Virus record (IMG/VR): IMGVR_UViG_3300045950_000282
Coordinates: 1 to 28,107 of that record
Source: a virus
DNA length: 28,107 nucleotides
Strand: one strand, 5' to 3'
Shown: in pieces, positions 22,649 through 28,107 of the stretch
Position numbering within the stretch: position 1 is the first letter of the stretch
Layout of the letters: each line of letters begins with the position of its first letter
Program-made: the position numbers and the translations under genes
The notes under the pieces: generated by a model
What the model saw: the letters and a program-made list of their open reading frames with translations, nothing else
The model's database searches: none
Told to the model about the DNA's origin: nothing

Positions 22649-23668
22649 ATGTCTACTCAGATCGACACCGATGCCAAAGTACAGGGTGAAAATACCAATG
22701 GATTCGGCCAGAGACAAGTCATATCCGTAGGTTCCAGGCTTTATGCAGCACATATCACGGAAACCAATGACATCGAAGTTCATTATTCCGATACCAATGG
22801 GGCTTCATGGAATCTGGACATGACCTTCTCAGGAATCACCAATCCTCTTGAGATAAGTTTATGCAAATCTGAGCTGGACGATTTATTTCTCATGTATCGT
22901 CAGGGAACGGCAAGCCCCATTCACTTCATCATCAAGAAAAGAGACCGCACGACCGGTTTATGGTCAGAGGTCAGGGATGAATCCGTCAGCGATTCCAATA
23001 CGCACGGAATGATCGTTTACAACGGTGCGAATAACAGGTTGTTTCTTATGTGGACGATTTCCGATGGATTCGTCTTCAAAACCAGATATTCGTCCGATTA
23101 TGGCTCAAGCTGGAGCAGCGGCAGCGGATGGTCGTGGGGAAGCGGGCCGACACCGGGACCTTTATGGGGAATCGATACCGACAATGTAACAGGAAACATG
23201 TACGCATTTGCTGATGTTCCTTTTTTCGATCCTCAGACGATCATTCTAAACGGTAACGGAGACAGGACAGGATCCGAGGCTGTCCGGCCGCCCAATACTT
23301 ACGGCGGGGGACTCGTTATCGACAGTGCGGGGAACCGCTGGCAGATGTCTTATTTCGAAACAGGCGGGTCATATTTCCTGCGCGTCAACAAAAACAACGA
23401 CAGCACGGCCAGCCTGGAAGTCAACTACGGGGTAACGGACGCGCTCAAAAGAGGAATGTTTTCAATCGGGGCAGACGGTCTCGATAACATTTACATTTTC
23501 TACGTCAAAGAATCCGACGGAAAATGTTATTATCGGAAGTTCGACGCCGCCAGCCAGATCTGGGGTATGGAAACGGCGCTTACGACAGGAGATGGTTTCC
23601 GTCCAAGCTGCGAACAGCATTCCCTGCCAAGCAGCGATAAATTACAGATTGTTTTCTACACGAGTTAA
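22649..23668 (+). CDS. Sialidase-type beta-propeller protein with Asp-boxes (339 aa)
   Basis: Repeated blade-like segments run through the protein. One is a canonical Asp-box, SSDYGSSW (148-155, pattern SxDxGxxW). Another is degenerate, SDTNGASW (47-54). Further strand-turn-strand units are seen (HFIIKKRDRTTGLWSEVRDE; NRWQMSYFETGGSYFLRVNK; IYIFYVKESDGKCYYRKFDA). This matches the BNR/sialidase propeller fold, used in phages for receptor binding or glycan hydrolysis. I could not identify the catalytic arginine triad, so enzymatic activity is open. Its ribosome site AAGGAG is eleven bases before the ATG. It lies just upstream of the large adhesin-hub protein, fitting a host-recognition role. Confidence 0.58.
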   Translation: MSTQIDTDAKVQGENTNGFGQRQVISVGSRLYAAHITETNDIEVHYSDTNGASWNLDMTFSGITNPLEISLCKSELDDLFLMYRQGTASPIHFIIKKRDRTTGLWSEVRDESVSDSNTHGMIVYNGANNRLFLMWTISDGFVFKTRYSSDYGSSWSSGSGWSWGSGPTPGPLWGIDTDNVTGNMYAFADVPFFDPQTIILNGNGDRTGSEAVRPPNTYGGGLVIDSAGNRWQMSYFETGGSYFLRVNKNNDSTASLEVNYGVTDALKRGMFSIGADGLDNIYIFYVKESDGKCYYRKFDAASQIWGMETALTTGDGFRPSCEQHSLPSSDKLQIVFYTS

Positions 23669-23677
23669 GGAATATGT

Positions 23678-26600
23678 ATGGCTGAGATTTTCTTTCATGA
23701 AAACCTGAATGCCGCCAAAGGAATACGTATTTTTTCCCATACGGTTCTTCCCGAGGCTCCCCCATTTCTGCCGGACTGGTCATACCGTAAACTCATAACG
23801 TTAGACCACACCTGCACGGCCAGCTTACGACAAAACATTCCCGTTTTAATCCGTCTGACCGATCTGAACTTTGATTTTTCCAAGGCGAAACCGGACGGCG
23901 CAGACATCCGGTTTACCGACGCAGATGGTCTGACCTTGTTGAATTTCGAAAAGGAATTTTACGGTCAGACCTCGCCTCAATTCGGTCCTGATATCTGTAC
24001 CGGCGGATCCTGCTCTGCCAGTATAGGTGACTGTACACCCGCCTTTGATAACCTCGATAACGGCGGACACTGGGGCACTCCCTCCGGTGTGCTGCCCGGC
24101 GCCTGGATTCAGTATGATCTTGGAGCGGGCAATACAAAAACAGCCCGCCGACTCAGACTTAAACCCCACCACAATGTCAACGGAGGATTCGTCAAGGATT
24201 TCGAGCTTTACGGAAGCAATACCGGAGCCTTTAGTGGCGAAGAAATCCTTCTTCTCTCTGACCAGCACGCCAATAACAATGCCTGGGAGGAATACGACTT
24301 TGCCAATTTAACCGCATTTCGCTACCACCGCATCGTCGTACTTACCAACTGGCGTCCTGCCTTTTCCGATACGGCTATCGAAGAAATAGAACTTCTCGAA
24401 ATAACCAGTGGCGGCGGGAACGAAGCGACGTACTGGGTCAGAATACCTTCCGTTAATAATGTAACGGATACCTCCATTTATATCTATTACGGAAATCCGT
24501 CCGCTTTGGATGGTTCCAATCCGACCGAAGTCTGGAAAAATGCCGACGGCTCTGATTTCGAAGCTGTCTGGCATCTGGGCGAGGTTCCGGCCGGAACGCC
24601 GGGAGAAATCTTAGACTCGACCGAACACAACCATGACGGACAGGGTGTGGGAACTCTGCCTGTTCAGGTAGAAGCATTGATTTCCAAAGGACTGCGCGGA
24701 CAGGGCGGCAATTCGTACCTCAGCTTTCCCGACAGCGCCGGATTTTACCTTAACGCGGATTTTACGCTGGAATGGAAAATGCGCTGGAATGGATCCGTCA
24801 CCAATGGTTCCATCATGGGGCAATCACAAGGAGGCGGGTCACAACCAAAATGGTTCATAAATTACGGAGACATAAACGCAGGAAAAATCGGTTTTTATGA
24901 ACAATCCTTTGGCGTCACGTTTACCTGGTCTCCCCAGGCGAATACCTGGTATCATTGCCTCCTGAAACGGGCAGGCAACGACTGGAAATTCTTTGTAAAT
25001 AATATTCAGATCGACGCCACTCAGATCAACAGCGGTGTGGTGCAAAATATTACGACGGATTTTCGTCTGTTCAACGAAGGCGAAAGCTGGCGATGGTTTA
25101 CAGGCGATCTCGATGAGGTGCGTATTACCAAAGGGTCAGCCAGATCCGATGATTACATTTCGATAGCTTATTGTTCAGACAGCGATAATCTTCTGACATT
25201 CGGAGCAGAGGAACAAAATTCGGGAGAAAATTTCGAAGGCGCTGACAACATCACCCTTTCGGATCAGATTGACCTGTCTCTGACCAGAATCGTTTCTTCT
25301 TTCGAAAGTATTCTTTTAAGCGACGGGATAAATGTCGAACTCCTGGAAATTATCGGAATGGATACTCTGACGCTCTCCGATGATTTTCTGGTTAGTTCTG
25401 CGAAATCGCTTGATCTGGCGGATAGTATCAGTCTTTCGGATAACATTGACATTCAGCAGGCTTTGACTGCCATCGAACAGGACGCCGTATCCTTAAGCGA
25501 AGACATCGGACTGATCCGCACTGTTCAGAGAGAGATTAATAAGCAGGATTCAATAGTCCTCAGTGAAGATATCAGCCTGGGAATTCAGTCTCAGATAAAT
25601 GAGGATATCGCTCTCGCTGACGAAATCATTGCCGATAAATTTCTGTCCGTTGATGAAAGCAATACTGTCACGTTAAGTGACGAAGTCGATGTTATCAGAT
25701 TTGTTCAGAAGACGGTTAACGAAAATGAATTTCTGACCTTATCCGATCAAATCGTAGTTTCCCCTTCTTCGGAGTTTATCGATGAATCCGAGACCATCGA
25801 ATTACTGGATCAGATAGTCGTTTCCGTACTGGTCGAGACAGCAAAGAATGCCAGTAAAATCCTCTCCGTCAATCCCCTGGTGATCGTGACGGATTCCAGC
25901 CCGATGAAGGTGGTCAAGGTCGATATCACCAACCCTGCAAGTCCGACTTGGGAAATCTTCAGCTTTCCTTCCCTTTCGAATGCTAAAGACGCCGTTTACA
26001 ATGCGATATTCGACCTGATTTATGTGGCCTGCGCGGACGGCAAAATTCTTCAAGTAGACGCAGGCAATTTCTCCAATACCCAGATCGTTGATACGGGAGA
26101 TCTGAACGACCTGCAGCATATCGTCTCACTCGATGGCTTCCACAGACTTTATGCCGGAACCGATGATTCACAGGGGGAAATCCTCTATGTCGATAATGCG
26201 GATCTGGGGATACTGAATCTGGATATTCAGTGTCTGCAGCAGATTAACGGTATTACGGATATGGATATCAGAACGATTCAGGGCGGTATTCTGGGTACAA
26301 ATATTCAGTGTCTTGGGATAGAATCCGACAGAATCGGACTGGATATCCGTGTTATTTCTGATCCGTTTAATGAGATACCTCTTAATCCCATCAAGCAGAC
26401 CGATTTTCATGTTTATGTAAATGGAAATGAGATCGATGATGTACTTCTGGATGCCATAAAAATTTACCATGCCGCAGGGGAACAAAGCACCGCGACCTTT
26501 ATTGTCAAACGCCGACATGATGAACTTGATACAACAGTCAGCGGTCAAACATCACAAATTACCAGTCAAAACGATGTTCAGATTTATATCCAGGGTCATC

Positions 26601-27625
26601 TGGAGTTTACGGGAAAAGTAGCCCGTATTCGGACCAACAGCGAGAATGAAACCGTTGAGGTGACCGCCCAGGGATCCGAGAAAGAAAACGAGAACCGGAT
26701 TATTACTATCTCTCTTTCGGGGATTAACGAAAAACTTCACCCCTACCACTGTCTGGTCGATAATGAGGACATTTATAATCCTGTTATCGACCCAAACGCC
26801 GAAGATCCCGAATTCTTCTTTGGTATTGAGATCGATCTGGGAATGAGGATTATCCAGAACGTTTCCCGCTGGCTCGCGTTATTCGACGTATCGGAAGACT
26901 TAATAGACGGGACTTTTCAGCCGAAGCAAAACTGGACTTATTTTTGGTTCTGCAAAGCAACGAATTACCTGACAGGTGTCAAGCAGGCGTCCACCAGATA
27001 TATCGGAACAAGCCCTTCCACGATAACCGGGGATTTATGGGAAATCGATTTTATGAATTACCGCTATCAGCGGGAATTTGACGATAAGGAAACCGAACTG
27101 GGCGTTTACCAGGTGGGTACCGCGCCTTTTAAGAAACTCAGAGTCCGTAATGGCTGTAAAATCACCAAAAGCCGGTGGGTTGATAAGAACGACGGATTAT
27201 ACCGTGAAAAGGATACAGGGTATGATTTCGTCGAATACGCCAAAACAGTAGCCCAACTGGAATATGAAAAACTTCAGAACATCAATGGCGGTATTCTGCC
27301 GATAACCTCATGTGACATCGAAGTGATGATCGATGGTTATTACTATTACGGACTCAAACTGCTTACCAGAATAAACATCGATAACACGACGACTCCCGGC
27401 ATTTATAAAAACAACAACGGGTTCCCTGTAGCGGTGAAGGCTATCGAAATCGATTCCCGGTCAATGAGAGTTTCCCTGAAATGCGACAACCAGAAATCTG
27501 ATCAGGAATTACAGAAAATAGACGACCGGTTTCCTGATCCCGAGTCCGATGAGTTTAATTTCCCCGAAGAATCGGTCAGGGAATTTACCAAGTTCGATTT
27601 CGGAAGATTCGAGAGCGTGCAATAA
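23678..27625 (+). CDS. Giant adhesin fused to baseplate-hub-like domain (1315 aa)
   Basis: Multi-domain adsorption protein. Residues 31-95 and 249-302 look like the two halves of a DUF2341 domain (WSYRKLITLDHT ... PDGADIRFTDADG; then ATYWVRIPSV ... IYIYYGNPSA). Between them (107-244) lies a discoidin-like F5/8C domain (GAWIQYDLGAG, VKDFELYGSNTG). Residues 310-510 are a LamG-like lectin fold (NADFTLEWKMRW, WYHCLLKRAGNDWKFFVNN, GDLDEVRITKG). Residues 524-716 are ten LSD repeats, 722-845 a propeller-like part, and 849-900 short LDI repeats. The C-terminus (about 905-1290) resembles tail hub proteins: FHVYVNGNEIDDVLLDAIKI, VQIYIQGHLEFTGKVARI, ENETVEVTAQG. AAGGA is seven bases before the ATG. Hub at the C-terminus and adhesin at the N-terminus is the reverse of most tail-tip proteins. 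Confidence 0.72.
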   Translation: MAEIFFHENLNAAKGIRIFSHTVLPEAPPFLPDWSYRKLITLDHTCTASLRQNIPVLIRLTDLNFDFSKAKPDGADIRFTDADGLTLLNFEKEFYGQTSPQFGPDICTGGSCSASIGDCTPAFDNLDNGGHWGTPSGVLPGAWIQYDLGAGNTKTARRLRLKPHHNVNGGFVKDFELYGSNTGAFSGEEILLLSDQHANNNAWEEYDFANLTAFRYHRIVVLTNWRPAFSDTAIEEIELLEITSGGGNEATYWVRIPSVNNVTDTSIYIYYGNPSALDGSNPTEVWKNADGSDFEAVWHLGEVPAGTPGEILDSTEHNHDGQGVGTLPVQVEALISKGLRGQGGNSYLSFPDSAGFYLNADFTLEWKMRWNGSVTNGSIMGQSQGGGSQPKWFINYGDINAGKIGFYEQSFGVTFTWSPQANTWYHCLLKRAGNDWKFFVNNIQIDATQINSGVVQNITTDFRLFNEGESWRWFTGDLDEVRITKGSARSDDYISIAYCSDSDNLLTFGAEEQNSGENFEGADNITLSDQIDLSLTRIVSSFESILLSDGINVELLEIIGMDTLTLSDDFLVSSAKSLDLADSISLSDNIDIQQALTAIEQDAVSLSEDIGLIRTVQREINKQDSIVLSEDISLGIQSQINEDIALADEIIADKFLSVDESNTVTLSDEVDVIRFVQKTVNENEFLTLSDQIVVSPSSEFIDESETIELLDQIVVSVLVETAKNASKILSVNPLVIVTDSSPMKVVKVDITNPASPTWEIFSFPSLSNAKDAVYNAIFDLIYVACADGKILQVDAGNFSNTQIVDTGDLNDLQHIVSLDGFHRLYAGTDDSQGEILYVDNADLGILNLDIQCLQQINGITDMDIRTIQGGILGTNIQCLGIESDRIGLDIRVISDPFNEIPLNPIKQTDFHVYVNGNEIDDVLLDAIKIYHAAGEQSTATFIVKRRHDELDTTVSGQTSQITSQNDVQIYIQGHLEFTGKVARIRTNSENETVEVTAQGSEKENENRIITISLSGINEKLHPYHCLVDNEDIYNPVIDPNAEDPEFFFGIEIDLGMRIIQNVSRWLALFDVSEDLIDGTFQPKQNWTYFWFCKATNYLTGVKQASTRYIGTSPSTITGDLWEIDFMNYRYQREFDDKETELGVYQVGTAPFKKLRVRNGCKITKSRWVDKNDGLYREKDTGYDFVEYAKTVAQLEYEKLQNINGGILPITSCDIEVMIDGYYYYGLKLLTRINIDNTTTPGIYKNNNGFPVAVKAIEIDSRSMRVSLKCDNQKSDQELQKIDDRFPDPESDEFNFPEESVREFTKFDFGRFESVQ
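25247..25825 (+). repeat. Ten LSD repeats of about 20 residues in the adhesin
   Basis: The motif [I/V]-x-L-[S/A/L]-[D/E]-x-[I/V]-x-[L/V] recurs with its first leucine at residues 527, 547, 566, 586, 606, 628, 646, 666, 688 and 709, that is, at intervals of 18 to 22 residues. Examples are ITLSDQIDL, ISLSDNIDI and VTLSDEVDV. The acidic, serine-rich units probably form an extended, perhaps calcium-binding, stalk between lectin-like head and hub. Confidence 0.7.
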
Positions 27626-28107
27626 TGCCCAGGACAGAGAAATTCAAACTCCCCAAAGTATGGGAACAGGTTCTGGATGATGAAAACAGAATCGGGAATG
27701 TCGAGATTATCGATGTACGCAATGAAGACGTAGCCTTTAACAAAAGGCACAGAAAAATTATCCTGATCAAAGACCATCTTGTGGTAGAAGAATTTGCTTC
27801 CGAGAGTCTGATCGTTAATTACGAATTCGAGAAACTACCGGAATGGGCGATTCCGTTTTTGCACGTGCATACGATTCTTCACACGGAATCAGGATTTGAG
27901 GTCAATGAATACCTTTCATGGGGCATAAATTATTTATGGAAACAGGTTGGGGAATCTTATTTTCTCAAATATACCTTAAGAGGTAAGCTGCTTAATGTCC
28001 TTAACGAAGTCCCTCTTACGTTAATTGAGGCTCCTCTTTATGCCGATGTTGAGATACACGTTCTAAATAAATTCGTCTGGCACGAAGTCCAGCAGTCAAA
28101 GGCCTAA
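27625..28107 (+). CDS. Hypothetical baseplate/virion protein (160 aa)
   Basis: Complete; its ATG overlaps the preceding stop (TAATG) and it ends at the window edge. It has a basic N-terminus (MPRTEKFKLPKVWEQVLDDE), then strand-rich sequence (RKIILIKDHLVVEEFASESL, IVNYEFEKLP, IPFLHVHTILHTESGFEVNE) and a C-terminal mixed region (YFLKYTLRGKLLNVLNEVPL, ADVEIHVLNKFVWHEV). No motif, membrane segment or cysteine was recognised. Translational coupling to the hub gene suggests that the product assembles with it at the tail tip, but this is inference. Confidence 0.55.
   Translation: MPRTEKFKLPKVWEQVLDDENRIGNVEIIDVRNEDVAFNKRHRKIILIKDHLVVEEFASESLIVNYEFEKLPEWAIPFLHVHTILHTESGFEVNEYLSWGINYLWKQVGESYFLKYTLRGKLLNVLNEVPLTLIEAPLYADVEIHVLNKFVWHEVQQSKA

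Overview
The window is the late, virion-building half of a tailed double-stranded DNA phage or prophage. From position 1131 onward every gene is on the plus strand, tightly packed or overlapping, in the classical order terminase - portal - protease/scaffold - major capsid - connector genes - tail terminator - tail tube - chaperone-like genes - tape measure - distal tail - hub/receptor-binding proteins. There is one tail-tube candidate and no contractile sheath, so I infer a siphovirus with a long non-contractile tail. Shine-Dalgarno sites and sigma70-like promoters point to a bacterial host, which I cannot name. No integrase, repressor, lysis cassette, tRNA, CRISPR or insertion sequence was seen.

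Layout. 1-749: two small unknown minus-strand genes. 750-1130: divergent control region with a TATAAT promoter to the left, an extended -10 promoter to the right and a 15-base palindrome between them. 1131-3974: small-terminase candidate and a large terminase interrupted by a 154-residue mini-intein right behind Walker B. 3985-5760: portal with a C-terminal ChaB-like domain. 5763-8216: four beta-rich genes (Ig-like, beta-helix, a conserved-looking virion protein, and a protein made of ten 14-residue repeats in perfect register), in a place where head genes are expected. 8275-11125: protease/zinc-ribbon/scaffold fusion and major capsid protein, closed by a strong hairpin terminator. 11241-14269: acetyltransferase-fold-like protein, adaptor fused to an Ig-like domain, stopper, HK97 gp10-like protein, tail terminator and a small membrane protein. 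14367-16812: tail tube with signs of internal duplication, a second terminator, and three small genes in the position of tail assembly chaperones. 17005-20277: tape measure. 20281-28107: distal tail protein, beta-rich accessory proteins, a tiny membrane protein, a propeller-like protein, and a 1315-residue protein that joins carbohydrate-binding-type domains, an LSD repeat stalk and a baseplate-hub-like C-terminus.

How it works together: the terminase pumps DNA through the portal into a shell built from the capsid protein on the scaffold and matured by the protease; adaptor, stopper and terminator join head to tail; the tape measure and chaperones set tail length; the distal genes make the adsorption apparatus. 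Terminators directly after the two most abundant products (capsid and tail tube) suggest graded expression. The most unusual items are the exact 14-residue repeat protein, the terminase intein lacking the usual block B histidine, and several domain fusions (portal-ChaB, protease-zinc ribbon-scaffold, adaptor-Ig, adhesin-hub). All family names come from reading the sequence; no database was searched.
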